Shown here: positions 8,439 through 17,589 of the stretch, piece by piece | How positions within the stretch are numbered: position 1 is the stretch's first letter | Layout of the letters: the number at the start of each line of letters is the position of its first letter | NCBI RefSeq assembly: GCF_046233715.1 | Contig: NZ_JBJNRJ010000001.1 | Span: 196,709-260,708 of the forward strand | Direction: 5' to 3' | Length of the DNA: 64,000 nucleotides | DNA from: Trujillonella humicola | GTDB taxonomy: Bacteria; Actinomycetota; Actinomycetes; Mycobacteriales; Geodermatophilaceae | Notes under the pieces: model-generated | Seen by the model: the letters and a program-made list of their open reading frames with translations, nothing else | Databases searched by the model: none | Told to the model about the DNA's origin: nothing | Translations under genes and position numbers: made by a program

Positions 8439-9763
8439 CCCGCGGGTGTCAGCATCGCGGCACCGACGGTGGCGTTCGTGGCCTCGTCGACCAGGATGAA
8501 CCGACCCGTGACCCGGTTGCGCAGGTAGTCGTCGACGAACAGCGGCTGCGTCGTGCGCAGCTTCACCCGGCCGATGTCGTTGAGCCCGAGCTCGGTGGCC
8601 CCCTGCTCGCGGTGCAGCGTGTTGACGTCGAGCCGGTAGGCCAGCTCCTTGACCACGCCGCGCACCGAGCGGGTGGTGTGCTTGACCGCCAGCCGCTGCC
8701 GGGGCCGCAGCGGTTCCTCGGCCATCCAGCAGACCAGCGCGTCGAGGTCCTGCGTCACCTGCGGGGCGTTGGCCGGCCGGCAGATCAGGTCGCCGCGGGA
8801 GACGTCGAGGTCGTCGGCCAGCCGCACGGTCACCGACATCGGGGCGAAGGCCTCGTCGAGCGGGCCGCGCGGGCCGTCGATGCCGGCGATCGTCGTCGTC
8901 AGCCCGCTGGGCAGCACCTGCACCTCGTCGCCGGTGCGCAGCACGCCGCTGGCGACGGTTCCCGCGTAGCCGCGGTAGTCGTGGAAGGCGTCGGACTGGG
9001 GCCGGATGACGTACTGCACGGGGAAGCGCGCGTCGGTGAGGTTGCGGTCGCCGGCCACGTGCACGTGCTCGAGGTGGTGCAGCAGCGTCGGGCCCTCGTA
9101 CCAGGGGGTGTTCGGCGAGTGCGTGACGACGTTGTCGCCGTGCAGCGCCGAGATCGGGACGACGGTCAGGTCGGGCACGCTGAGCTTGGCGGCGAACGCG
9201 CTGAACTCGTCGCTGATGGCCTCGAAGACCTGCTCCGACCAGTCCACCAGGTCCATCTTGTTGATGGCGACGACCAGGTGCGGCACCCGCAGCAGCGAGG
9301 CCAGGAAGGCGTGCCGGCGGCTCTGCTCCAGCAACCCCTTGCGCGCGTCGACCAGCACGATCGCCAGGTCGGCGGTGGAGGCGCCGGTGACCATGTTGCG
9401 GGTGTACTGCACGTGCCCGGGGGTGTCGGCGAGGATGAACGTGCGCCGCGGGGTGCTGAAGTACCGGTAGGCCACGTCGATGGTGATGCCCTGCTCGCGC
9501 TCGGCGCGCAGGCCGTCGGTCAGCAGCGCCAGGTCGACGTAGTCGCCCTTGCTGGCGCGCGCCACGGCCTCGTACTGGTCCTCGAACACCGCCTTGCTGT
9601 CGTACAGCAGCCGCCCGATCAGGGTGCTCTTGCCGTCGTCCACCGAGCCGGCCGTGGCGATCCGCAGGATGTCCTTGCGGGCGGTGGCGATCTCGGCGGC
9701 GTGCTCGGCGACGGCGGAGTGCACGTCGACCGGGGCGGGGCTGCCGGCGGGCTCGAGCGTCAT
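8435..9763 (-). CDS. cysN: Sulfate adenylyltransferase, GTPase subunit CysN
   Basis: 442 aa. CysN uses GTP hydrolysis to drive APS formation by CysD. The translation-factor-type G domain is clear: P-loop GSVDDGKST, switch/G3 DTPGHVQYTRNMVTG, and NKMD (VAINKMDLVDW). Beta-barrel domains follow (PVQYVIRPQSDAFHDYRGYA). It stops after the barrel, so there is no fused CysC APS kinase. The start is ATG 9763; upstream in-frame codons give a low-complexity extension. Unusually, cysD lies 6.9 kb upstream on the same strand, separated by the mrp operon. Confidence 0.95.
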   Translation of the reverse strand: MTLEPAGSPAPVDVHSAVAEHAAEIATARKDILRIATAGSVDDGKSTLIGRLLYDSKAVFEDQYEAVARASKGDYVDLALLTDGLRAEREQGITIDVAYRYFSTPRRTFILADTPGHVQYTRNMVTGASTADLAIVLVDARKGLLEQSRRHAFLASLLRVPHLVVAINKMDLVDWSEQVFEAISDEFSAFAAKLSVPDLTVVPISALHGDNVVTHSPNTPWYEGPTLLHHLEHVHVAGDRNLTDARFPVQYVIRPQSDAFHDYRGYAGTVASGVLRTGDEVQVLPSGLTTTIAGIDGPRGPLDEAFAPMSVTVRLADDLDVSRGDLICRPANAPQVTQDLDALVCWMAEEPLRPRQRLAVKHTTRSVRGVVKELAYRLDVNTLHREQGATELGLNDIGRVKLRTTQPLFVDDYLRNRVTGRFILVDEATNATVGAAMLTPAG

Positions 9764-9869
9764 CGTGGGGCGGTCTCCCGTGTCGTGGCGGGCCGGCCCG
9801 AGCGGACCGGAGGCCGGGTGCCCGCGATCGGCCGGGCCGGGGTCCATCATCCACGACCGCCGCAGCGGC

Positions 9870-10253
9870 TCATCCGGGCGGACTCGGCTCCTGCACCGGA
9901 CGGGGGTTGCCCGCCCGCTCGATGGCGTCGCCCAGCTCGTCGAAGCGGGTCTCGGAGGCCAGCGGCGTCCCGGCCCGGTAGGCGGCCCGCCCCAGCGCGA
10001 AGCCCCCCACCGGCGCGGTGACCAGCTGCAGGGCGATGGCCAGCAGGAGCTTCACCACGGCGAACCAGGACGGCGTGATGAGCAGGGCCCCGGCCATCGC
10101 CAGCACGACGCCGAGACTGGCGGCCTTGGTCACCGCGTTCATCCGCGCGTAGGCGTCCGGCAGCCGCAGCAGGCCGATCGCGGCCACGGCGATGAGGAAG
10201 ACCCCGCCGGCGACCAGCAGCGCCCCGAGCACGTCGAGGACGAGCCCCATCAC
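9870..10253 (-). CDS. mrpG: Mrp Na+/H+ antiporter subunit G
   Basis: 127 aa with three hydrophobic segments and the MnhG/PhaG signature IGLLRLPDAYARMNAVTKAASLG. GTG 10253 overlaps the mrpF stop (GTGA); an ATG follows immediately at 10250. It is the last gene of the seven-function mrp operon. The hydrophilic tail (about 30 residues, ending RPVQEPSPPG) is longer than in minimal family members. MrpG is a required membrane subunit of the multi-subunit cation/proton antiporter. Confidence 0.93.
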   Translation of the reverse strand: MMGLVLDVLGALLVAGGVFLIAVAAIGLLRLPDAYARMNAVTKAASLGVVLAMAGALLITPSWFAVVKLLLAIALQLVTAPVGGFALGRAAYRAGTPLASETRFDELGDAIERAGNPRPVQEPSPPG

Positions 10254-10510
10254 GTGTCCTTCCGGTGCAGCAGCCGGGCGAACGTGACGCTGGCGAGGAA
10301 GCCCACGAGCGTGGCGACGACGGCGACGTCGAAGAGGTAGGGCGCCTCGAGCCGGACGCCGAGCAGCGCGACGGCCGCGACGAACACGAAGAACGCCAGG
10401 TCGGCCGCGACCGCCCGGTCGGCGTCGGAGGGGCCGATGACCGCGCGCACGATCGTGGCCAGGAGGGCCACGGCCAGCACGACCAGCGACACGTCCAGGA
10501 AGACGGTCAT
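10250..10510 (-). CDS. mrpF: Mrp Na+/H+ antiporter subunit F
   Basis: 86 aa with three membrane segments. The MnhF signature is present: RAVIGPSDADRAVAADL, then RLEAPYLFDVAVVATLVGFL. ATG 10510 overlaps the mrpE stop by 4 nt and its own stop overlaps the mrpG start. This start/stop coupling runs through the operon and probably fixes subunit stoichiometry. Confidence 0.93.
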   Translation of the reverse strand: MTVFLDVSLVVLAVALLATIVRAVIGPSDADRAVAADLAFFVFVAAVALLGVRLEAPYLFDVAVVATLVGFLASVTFARLLHRKDT

Positions 10511-10908
10511 CGGGCGCCTCCCCGCCCGTCCGCGACGGCGGGCCGGTGCCGGTCCACGTCGTCGTCGGCCGCGCGGCCGCGCCAGGCGTGCAGCATCCGG
10601 TCCTCCATCTCCTCCAGCTGGCGCACGAACTCCTCGCGGGTGCCGGCGTACATGCCGTGGACGTAGAGGGTGTCGGGATCGCGGCCGACGGCGAGCGACA
10701 GCGTGCCGGGGGTGAGCGAGACCAGGTTGGCCAGCAGCGTGATCTCCCCGGCGGTCCGGCTCCGCAGCGGCAGCGCCACGATGCCGGGGGAGAGCCGGCT
10801 GCGGGGGGTCAGGACGTCCCACACCACCTGGAGGTTGGCCAGGACCAGCTCGCGGGCGAAGTAGCCGGCGAACACGACGAAGCGGGCCAGCCGCGTCAGC
10901 GCGGTCAT
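10507..10908 (-). CDS. mrpE: Mrp Na+/H+ antiporter subunit E
   Basis: 133 aa. Starts MTALTRLARFVVFAGYFARE and contains the MnhE core: NLVSLTPGTLSLAV, with YVHGMYAGTREEF after it. The C-terminal 25 residues are hydrophilic (RGRAADDDVDRHRP). ATG 10908 overlaps the mrpD stop (ATGA). Confidence 0.92.
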   Translation of the reverse strand: MTALTRLARFVVFAGYFARELVLANLQVVWDVLTPRSRLSPGIVALPLRSRTAGEITLLANLVSLTPGTLSLAVGRDPDTLYVHGMYAGTREEFVRQLEEMEDRMLHAWRGRAADDDVDRHRPAVADGRGGAR

Positions 10909-12500
10909 CCCAGCACCGCCTGGACGTAGGCGGCCGGGTCGACCAGCCCCTCCGCCGCCGTCTGCGCGAGGGACAGCAGCCCCTCGGCGCCCAGCCCGAC
11001 GGCGACGGAGACCAGCGCGAGGAACAGGCCCGGGAGGACCAGCCGGAGCGGGATGCGGGAGAGCTCGATGGGCGTGCGCCGGCGCGCGGTGTCCGAGTCC
11101 TCCACCGGTGCGTGCTCGACCAGGGCCGTCGAGGCCTCCTTCCGGCCGTCCGGGCCCACCGGGGAGGCGGTGGCCGACGGGGCGGCGGGCGGCGGGGTGG
11201 GGGCGGCCTCTCCCGGTGCCCGGCCCCAGAACACGGCGTTCCAGATCTTCATCATCGACAGCAGCGTGAAGAGGCTGACGACGACGGCGAGCGCCGCGGC
11301 CAGGTACGCCTGCTCGCTGATCGCCGCGCTGACCAGGATGAACTTGGCGAAGAAGCCGGAGAAGGGAGGGATCCCGGCCAGGGACAGGGCGCCCACCAGG
11401 AACGCCAGCCCGAGCACCGGGTGGCGCCGCAGCTCGCCGCCCAGCCGGCTCAGCCGGCCGGTGCCGTGCGCCACCTCGATCGCCCCGGTGGACAGGAACA
11501 GCGACGCCTTCACCACCGTGTGGTGCAGCAGGTAGAAGATCGCCGCCGCCATGCCCAGCGGTCCGAAGAAGGCCAGCCCGAGCATGATGTAGCCGACCTG
11601 GCTGATCATGTGGAACACGAGGATCGACCGCATCGTGTTCTGCCCGAGGGCGCCGAGCACGCCGACGACCATCGTCGCCAGCATGATCACCAGCAGCAGG
11701 GTCGACAGCGACGGATCGCCGTCGAAGACCACCGCGTAGACGCGGAAGAAGGCGTAGACGCCGACCTTGGTGAGCAGGCCGGAGAACAGCGCGGTCACCG
11801 CGGGGGACGCGTAGGGGTAGCTGCGGGGCAGCCAGCCGTGCGCCGGCACGAGGGCGGCCTTCACGCCCAGCGACACCAGCACCGCACCGGCCGCGAGCGC
11901 CACCGCGGGCGACTCCTGGGCGGCCCCCGCCAGCTCGCCCAGGTTCACCGTCCCGGCGACCCCGTACACCAGGGCCACGCCGGCCAGGAACACGGTGGAG
12001 GCCAGAAGGCTGACGGTGACGTACACCCGGCCCGCCGTGAGCGCGTCCCGCCCGCCGCTGCGCGTGAGCAGCACGTAGGACGGGATGAGCGCGACCTCGA
12101 TGAGGACGAAGAGGTTGAAGAGGTCGGCGGTGACGAACGCGCCGTAGACGCCTCCGGACAGGACCAGCGCCAGGGGGACGAACCACCTGTCCCGGTCGTC
12201 CCCCGCAGCGGCGGCGAACGCGAGGCACGTCGTGGTGAGCAGCGCCGTCACGGTGATCATGAGGGCGCTGAGCAGGTCGGCGGCGAAGGGGATCGCGATG
12301 CCGGCGGGCCAGCCGGCGACCTGGGCGACGAGGACGTCGCCGTCGCGGGTGGCGACGACCAGCAGCACCGCCCCGAGCAGGACCGCGCCGCTGACGGCCA
12401 GCCCGACGGCCCGCCGTGCGCCCGGGCGGCCGCCCATCAGGGCCGTGCCGGCCGCGGCGAGCAGGGGCCCGGCGACGACGAGCGGTACCAGGGCGTTCAC
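10905..12500 (-). CDS. mrpD: Mrp Na+/H+ antiporter subunit D
   Basis: 531 aa, related to the proton-pumping subunits of complex I. Conserved elements include LFVLIEVALIPSYVLL, the TM7-type lysine segment ALVPAHGWLPRSYPYASPAVTALFSGLL preceded by SLGVKAALVPAH, and LLTKVGVYAFFRV. The hydrophilic stretch between about residues 445 and 495 (PGEAAPTPPPAAPSATASPV) is an expanded cytoplasmic loop before the last segments. ATG 12500 overlaps the mrpC stop. Confidence 0.94.
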   Translation of the reverse strand: MNALVPLVVAGPLLAAAGTALMGGRPGARRAVGLAVSGAVLLGAVLLVVATRDGDVLVAQVAGWPAGIAIPFAADLLSALMITVTALLTTTCLAFAAAAGDDRDRWFVPLALVLSGGVYGAFVTADLFNLFVLIEVALIPSYVLLTRSGGRDALTAGRVYVTVSLLASTVFLAGVALVYGVAGTVNLGELAGAAQESPAVALAAGAVLVSLGVKAALVPAHGWLPRSYPYASPAVTALFSGLLTKVGVYAFFRVYAVVFDGDPSLSTLLLVIMLATMVVGVLGALGQNTMRSILVFHMISQVGYIMLGLAFFGPLGMAAAIFYLLHHTVVKASLFLSTGAIEVAHGTGRLSRLGGELRRHPVLGLAFLVGALSLAGIPPFSGFFAKFILVSAAISEQAYLAAALAVVVSLFTLLSMMKIWNAVFWGRAPGEAAPTPPPAAPSATASPVGPDGRKEASTALVEHAPVEDSDTARRRTPIELSRIPLRLVLPGLFLALVSVAVGLGAEGLLSLAQTAAEGLVDPAAYVQAVLG

Positions 12501-12928
12501 GCCGGACCTCCGCTCGCCGGGCCGCGCTCGCCGGCGCCGTCCGCCGCGGGCACGGGCGGTGTCCCCGGCGCGGCACCAGGCTCGGCCTCCTCGGCCGCGT
12601 CGACGTCGTCCGCTCCGGGCTCGTCCTGCCGGTCGGGCTCGGCGTCGGCGCCGGCGCCGGCCATGCCCAGCAGGTACACCGTGATGCCGAAGGTGATCAC
12701 GATGGCGGTCAGCGCGAACGCCTGCGGCAGCGGATCGGCCGCGGCCGCCGGGTCGACCTCCCCGACCAGCGGCGCCTCCCGGAGCCCCATCCCGCCGGCC
12801 GCGACGAGCAGCAGGTTGGCGGCGTGGCCCAGCAGCACGAGGCCCAGGACCACGCGGACCAGGCCGCGCTGGAACAGCAGGTAGGTGCCGCCGGCGGCGA
12901 GGACGGCCACGGCCAGGGCCGCGGTCAC
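12497..12928 (-). CDS. mrpC: Mrp Na+/H+ antiporter subunit C
   Basis: 143 aa; the NuoK-like core is about 100 residues with three membrane segments (GTYLLFQRGLVRVVLGLVLL, then LTAIVITFGITVYLLGMA). It is followed by a 45-residue acidic, Pro-rich tail (DEPGADDVDAAEEAEPGAAP) not needed for the fold. GTG 12928 overlaps the mrpAB stop (GTGA). Confidence 0.92.
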   Translation of the reverse strand: MTAALAVAVLAAGGTYLLFQRGLVRVVLGLVLLGHAANLLLVAAGGMGLREAPLVGEVDPAAAADPLPQAFALTAIVITFGITVYLLGMAGAGADAEPDRQDEPGADDVDAAEEAEPGAAPGTPPVPAADGAGERGPASGGPA

Positions 12929-15780
12929 GGGGCGACCCCCTCGTGCTCGTCGGCCGTCCGGGCCGGGGCGGGGGCGCCGGCCGCGGCGGGCGCGGGTGCG
13001 GGGTCGGCGTCGTCGCCGCGGGACGCGGGCCGTCGGGCCGCCTCGGGCCGGCTGCGACCGCGCCCCAGCCGGTCGACCGCGGCCACGACGAGGCCCAGGA
13101 CGACGAGGTAGACGCCGACGTCGAACAGGAGCGAGCTGGTCAGCTTGACCGACACCCCGAACACCTCCGGTTCGAACGGGAGCGGCCGCAGGAAGGCGCC
13201 GTCGACGTACCCGAGCAGGCCGACGGCCACGGCCAGGGCGACGCCGCTGCCGACGAGCAGCGCGGGGGAGAGCACCCGGGGCCGCCGCGGGACGTCGTAG
13301 GGCAGCTGGGCCAGCGCGATGGCCGCCCCGCCCACCAGCGCCGAGATGAAGCCGCCGCCGGGCGCGTTGTGCCCGCGGAGCAGCAGGTACAGGGAGAAGA
13401 GCAGGGCCACGGGCAGCAGCAGCGTGCGGGTCACCCGCAGGATGACCGCGTTGCCGACGGGGTCGGCGACGGGGTCGGCCACCCCCGCGCCGGCCCTCGG
13501 GGTCGGCGCGTCGTACCGGAGCAGCGCCAGCAGGCCGATGGCTGCCACCGCCAGGACGGTGATCTCGCCGAGCGTGTCCAGGCCGCGGAAGTCGACGAGC
13601 ACGGTGTTGACCACGTTGGTGCCGCCGGTGAGCGGCTCGGACTCGGTGAGCAGGAAGTCGCCGGCCGCCGACCGGTCCCGCCGGCCGGTCAGCGCGAACG
13701 TCGCGGCGAACGCGGCCACGCCGACGGCGGCCGCGGCCACCGCGGCACCGGCCGTGCGCAGGCGGCTGCCGGGGGCGAACCGGGCGGGCAGCCGGCGCAG
13801 GACCAGGACGGCCACGACGACCGTCAGGATCTCGACGAGCAGCTGGGTGAGCGCCAGGTCGGGGCCCCCGATGACGAGGAACCAGGCCGCCACCACGAAG
13901 CCGACGACCCCGAGCAGGGCGAGTGCGCCGAGGCGGGAGCGCGCGACGGTCAGCGCCGCCGTCCCGACGCCCAGGAGGGCGACGAGCACCCAGTCCGCCG
14001 CGCGGGTCGCCGGCTCGGGCGACGCGGTCAGGGGACCGAGGGTGGACATGCCGACCCCCGCGAGCACGGCGAGCGCGAGCAGCGGCCAGACCAGGTGCGC
14101 GGCCAGCCGCGGGCTCAGGGCGGGCCGGCCGACCAGCGCCCCGAACCGCAGGGCGCCGTCGTACGTGGCGTCGTACAGCTGGGCGCCGGTGCGGGGCAGC
14201 CGCGACCCGAGCAGGACGGCGTCCACGCGGTCCCGCAGGAGGAACAGCGTCGTCCCCACGGTGATGGTGACCGCCGAGAGGCCCAGCGCCGCGGTGAAGC
14301 CGTGCCACAGCGCCAGGTCGGCGCCGCCCTCCTGGAGCCGGGTGTCCTGGACGGTGCGGTTGATGAGGGGGTTGAGCGCCGCGGCCCAGATGCCGAAGAC
14401 CAGGCTCAGCACCGCGGGCACCGCCGCCGGGGCCAGGAACGACCAGCGCGGCTCGTAGAGGTTGGGCTGGCGGACCGGGCCGCCGAAGGCGCCGGCCAGG
14501 ATCCGGAACCCGTACGCGAACGTCAGGGCCGCCGCGCCCACCGCGGTGCCCGCGGCCAGCCAGCCGACCCAGGCGGGCCCGTCCGCGCCGAGGAAGCCGT
14601 AGAAGGCCTCCTCCTTGCTGACGAAGCCCATGAAGGGCGGCAGGCCGGCCATCGACAGCGCGGCCACCCCGGTGAGCACGGCGGTGACGGGCATGACGCG
14701 CCGCAGCCCGGACAGCTCGCGGATGTCCCGGCTGCCGGCCTCGTGGTCGATGATGCCCACGAGCATGAACAGCGTCGCCTTGAACAGGGCGTGCGCGAAG
14801 GTGTGCAGCGCGGCGGCGGCCAGCGCCTGCGGGGTGCCGATCCCGACGAGGGCGACGAGGAAACCGAGCTGGCTGACCGTGGAGTAGGCGAGCAGGGCCT
14901 TGAGGTCGTGCTGCTTGAGCGCGAGGACGGCGCCGACGACGGCGGTCAGCAGGCCGACCGAGACGAGGGTGGCGGTCCAGAAGGGGTCGTCGGCGAAGGG
15001 CGGGGAGAACCGCATCAGCAGGTAGATGCCCGCCTTGACCATCGTGGCCGCGTGCAGGTAGGCGCTCACCGGCGTGATCGCCACCATCGCGTCGGGCAGC
15101 CAGAAGTGGAACGGCAGCTGCGCGGACTTGGTGAACGCGGCGAGGATCAGGCACGCGGCGATGGCGAAGGCCAGCGGCGACTCCGTGATGAGCCCCGGGT
15201 CGGCCAGGATCGCCGTCATGTCCGTCGTGCCGGTCGTCACGGCGATCATGACCAGGCCGGCGAACAGGGCCAGTCCGCCGCCGCCGGTGACGATCAGGGC
15301 GCGGGTGGCGGACTTCGCGCCGGCCAGCCCCGGCCCGCCGATGAGGAAGAACGACGTCAGCGTCGTCATCTCCCAGAACACGAAGAAGAGCACCAGGTCG
15401 GCGGCGAGGACCAGACCGAGCATGGACAGCGCGAAGACGGTGAGCAGCCCGTACAGCCGCACGTGCGCCTGCGTCTCGTCCAGGTAGCGCGCGCAGTACG
15501 CCATGATCAGCGCGCCGACGCCGAGGATCAGCACCACGAACAGCAACGACAGCCCGTCCAGGCGCAGGTGGAACTCCACGCCCAGCGAGGGCACCCATCG
15601 GCGGGCGACGGTGACGGTCCCGCCGTCCAGCACGGTGGGCGCCTGGGTGAGGAGCAGGACGCCGATCCCCGCGAAGACGAGGGCGAGCGGGTACCCCGTG
15701 GCGCGCCCCAGGCGGCGGGCCACCGGCGGGGTGAGCACCGCGGTGACCGCCAGGGCGGCGAGGGACAGGGTGAGGATCAT
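12925..15780 (-). CDS. mrpA: Mrp Na+/H+ antiporter fused subunits A and B
   Basis: 951 aa, the long MrpA form. The NuoL/NuoN-like N-terminal half has LVLFFVFWEMTTLTSFFLIG, KSAQLPFHFWLPDAMVAITP and HALFKATLFMLVGIIDHEAG. The NuoJ-like middle follows (GGPDLALTQLLVEILTVVV). The C-terminal 180 residues contain the MnhB domain: LFSLYLLLRGHNAPGGGFISALVGG and VLVVSVKLTSS-type sequence. So A and B are one polypeptide, common in actinobacteria. ATG 15780 begins the operon mrpAB-C-D-E-F-G. The complex exports Na+ (or K+/Ca2+) in exchange for protons and supports growth in alkaline or saline soil. Confidence 0.95.
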   Translation of the reverse strand: MILTLSLAALAVTAVLTPPVARRLGRATGYPLALVFAGIGVLLLTQAPTVLDGGTVTVARRWVPSLGVEFHLRLDGLSLLFVVLILGVGALIMAYCARYLDETQAHVRLYGLLTVFALSMLGLVLAADLVLFFVFWEMTTLTSFFLIGGPGLAGAKSATRALIVTGGGGLALFAGLVMIAVTTGTTDMTAILADPGLITESPLAFAIAACLILAAFTKSAQLPFHFWLPDAMVAITPVSAYLHAATMVKAGIYLLMRFSPPFADDPFWTATLVSVGLLTAVVGAVLALKQHDLKALLAYSTVSQLGFLVALVGIGTPQALAAAALHTFAHALFKATLFMLVGIIDHEAGSRDIRELSGLRRVMPVTAVLTGVAALSMAGLPPFMGFVSKEEAFYGFLGADGPAWVGWLAAGTAVGAAALTFAYGFRILAGAFGGPVRQPNLYEPRWSFLAPAAVPAVLSLVFGIWAAALNPLINRTVQDTRLQEGGADLALWHGFTAALGLSAVTITVGTTLFLLRDRVDAVLLGSRLPRTGAQLYDATYDGALRFGALVGRPALSPRLAAHLVWPLLALAVLAGVGMSTLGPLTASPEPATRAADWVLVALLGVGTAALTVARSRLGALALLGVVGFVVAAWFLVIGGPDLALTQLLVEILTVVVAVLVLRRLPARFAPGSRLRTAGAAVAAAAVGVAAFAATFALTGRRDRSAAGDFLLTESEPLTGGTNVVNTVLVDFRGLDTLGEITVLAVAAIGLLALLRYDAPTPRAGAGVADPVADPVGNAVILRVTRTLLLPVALLFSLYLLLRGHNAPGGGFISALVGGAAIALAQLPYDVPRRPRVLSPALLVGSGVALAVAVGLLGYVDGAFLRPLPFEPEVFGVSVKLTSSLLFDVGVYLVVLGLVVAAVDRLGRGRSRPEAARRPASRGDDADPAPAPAAAGAPAPARTADEHEGVAP

Positions 15781-16130
15781 GCGACGCGGGGGCGCACGGG
15801 TCCGGCGCACCCGTGGTCGAGGTCCGGGCGGAGCCGTGCGGGTGCCGCTGCGAGCATGCCGATCCGCCTCCCTCCGTTCGCTGGTCGTGCCGCCGAGTCG
15901 ACGGCCAGTGCGCCCCGGGACGGCTCCGGACGCCGCACGCGTGGTGGTCGCGGGCACGGTCACGGTGCCGGGGCGGTGAGCGTCCGACGTCTCCGGTCGC
16001 CGTCCGAGCCTACGAGCAGGGAGGCCTCCCCGCTCCTCGACCGGGGCCGTGACCGGCACTCTGCTGGAGCCCGGCAGCCGCCCGTCTGGGACGTCTTCCG
16101 GGAGCCGACCGGGAGTCCGGTGCCTGCCGG
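15781..16130. other. Noncoding stretch between mrpAB and the truncated USP gene
   Basis: 350 nt between divergent genes. It must hold the mrp promoter, but I cannot find a convincing -10/-35 pair, riboswitch or strong hairpin. A short palindrome GGAGGCCTCC lies near 16020. Open frames here have no recognisable product. Confidence 0.5.
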
Positions 16131-16727
16131 GTGAAAGGCACCGGCGAGGGCCCGTGCCCGGTGCGCCGGGGCGGCGGATCGCTGGGGGTGCACCGGGTGA
16201 CGTGGTTCCACGCGCTGTCGATCGTCGTGCTCTGGGTCGGCGCGGGTGTGCTGTTCGTCTTCCTGCTGCTCTACCGGCGTGGCTACCGGGAGGGGAGCTG
16301 GTTCGTCCTCGGCTCGGTGCTCGGCCCGCTCTTCGCCCCCATCGCGGCCGAACGCGCCCGCACCGGGAGCACCGTGCTGTCGCACCGGGTCGAGCCGGGA
16401 GCCGACCCGGGGACCGGTCCACCGGACGGTCCCGGTCGTCGCGGGCTGGAGGTGCTCGTCGGGGTCGACGGGTCGGCGGCGTCGGCCCGGGCGGTCCGGG
16501 ACGCGGCCGAGCTGGTGGCCCCGCTGTCGGCACGGGTGCACCTGGTGACCGTCGTCGACGCCGACGACGGCGAGCACGGGGACCCCGACCGGGTGGCGAG
16601 GGCGTGCCGGCTGCTGCACTCGTGCGCGAGGCGGTTCCGCGCCCAGGGGACGGCCGTGGAGGCGGTCCGGGAACGGGCCGTCAGAAGTAGCCTTCCTTCT
16701 TCCGGTCCTCCATCGCCGCGTCGCTGA
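16131..16727 (+). pseudogene. Truncated membrane-anchored universal stress protein (UspA) gene
   Basis: The predicted product has a membrane segment (WFHALSIVVLWVGAGVLFVF), a short conserved-looking loop (YRRGYREGSWFVLGSVLGPL), then the first half of a UspA domain (LEVLVGVDGSAASARAVRDA to about residue 183). The second half, with the family's GxxG-9x-G ATP-binding loop and final strand, is missing. The frame runs antisense into the 3' end of cysD: the last 15 codons or so (VRSSLPSSGPPSPRR) are the reverse complement of cysD. Homology stops at the cysD stop codon, so I read this as a gene cut by a rearrangement. The start is uncertain (GTG 16131, or GTGs near 16188-16197). Confidence 0.65.
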
Positions 16728-17589
16728 CCTTGTCGTCACCGCGCGTGGCGCCGCGCTCGGTCATCCGGGTCACCGCGATCTCGGCGATGACCTCCTGGAC
16801 CGTGGTCGCCTGCGAGCGGACCGCGGCGGTCAGGTTCGCGTCGCCGACGGTGCGGTAGCGGACCGTCTCGCGGAACGTCTGCTCGCCGTCGCGGGGGCGG
16901 ATGAACTCGTTGACCGCGTACAGCATCCCCTGCCGCTCGACGACCTCCCGCTCCTGCGCGAGGTACAGCGGCGGGATGGCGATCTGCTCGCGGGCGATGT
17001 ACTGCCAGATGTCGAGCTCGGTCCAGTTCGACAGCGGGAAGACCCGGAGCGACTCGCCCAGGTGGATGCGGCCGTTGTAGAGGTCCCACAGCTCCGGGCG
17101 CTGGTTCTTCGGGTCCCACTGGCCGAACTCGTCGCGGAAGGAGAACACCCGCTCCTTGGCCCGTGCCTTGTCCTCGTCGCGGCGGGCGCCACCGAAGAGC
17201 GCGGTGAAGCCGTGCTCCTCGACCGCGTCGAGCAGCACGGGCGTCTGGATCCGGTTCCGGGAGCCGTTGGGCTCCTCCCGGACGGTGCCCGCGGCGATGG
17301 CGTCCGGCACGGACGCGACGACGAGCTGCACCCCCAGCTCCGCCACCCGCTTGTCCCGGAACTCGAGGACCTCGGGGAAGTTCAGCCCGGTGTCGACGTG
17401 CATGACCGGGAAGGGGATCCGCGCCGGGGCGAAGGCCTTGCGGGCGAGCTCCAGCATCACAATGGAGTCCTTGCCGCCGGAGAACAGCAGCACCGGCCGC
17501 TCCAGCTCGGCGGCGACCTCGCGGATGACGTGGATGGACTCGGCCTCCAGCGTCTCCAGCTGGGTGAGCCGGTAGTCAGGGCTGGTCAC
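16681..17589 (-). CDS. cysD: Sulfate adenylyltransferase subunit 2 CysD
   Basis: 302 aa, full length. PP-loop LLFSGGKDSIVMLELARKAF binds ATP; PVMHVDTGLNFPEVLEFRD and FGGARRDEDKARAKERVFSF are CysD-specific; the C-terminus EDRKKEGYF is the normal family ending. Together with CysN it makes adenosine 5'-phosphosulfate from sulfate and ATP. GTG 17589 overlaps the stop of a 38-codon upstream frame by 4 nt. It follows cysQ by 118 nt on the same strand. Its expected partner cysN is not next to it. Confidence 0.96.
   Translation of the reverse strand: MTSPDYRLTQLETLEAESIHVIREVAAELERPVLLFSGGKDSIVMLELARKAFAPARIPFPVMHVDTGLNFPEVLEFRDKRVAELGVQLVVASVPDAIAAGTVREEPNGSRNRIQTPVLLDAVEEHGFTALFGGARRDEDKARAKERVFSFRDEFGQWDPKNQRPELWDLYNGRIHLGESLRVFPLSNWTELDIWQYIAREQIAIPPLYLAQEREVVERQGMLYAVNEFIRPRDGEQTFRETVRYRTVGDANLTAAVRSQATTVQEVIAEIAVTRMTERGATRGDDKVSDAAMEDRKKEGYF

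Noticed and set aside
12943..16134. A 1063-residue plus-strand frame opposite mrpAB
   Set aside because: Composition is Arg/Gly/Gln-rich with no domain; it is the shadow of the mrpAB gene.
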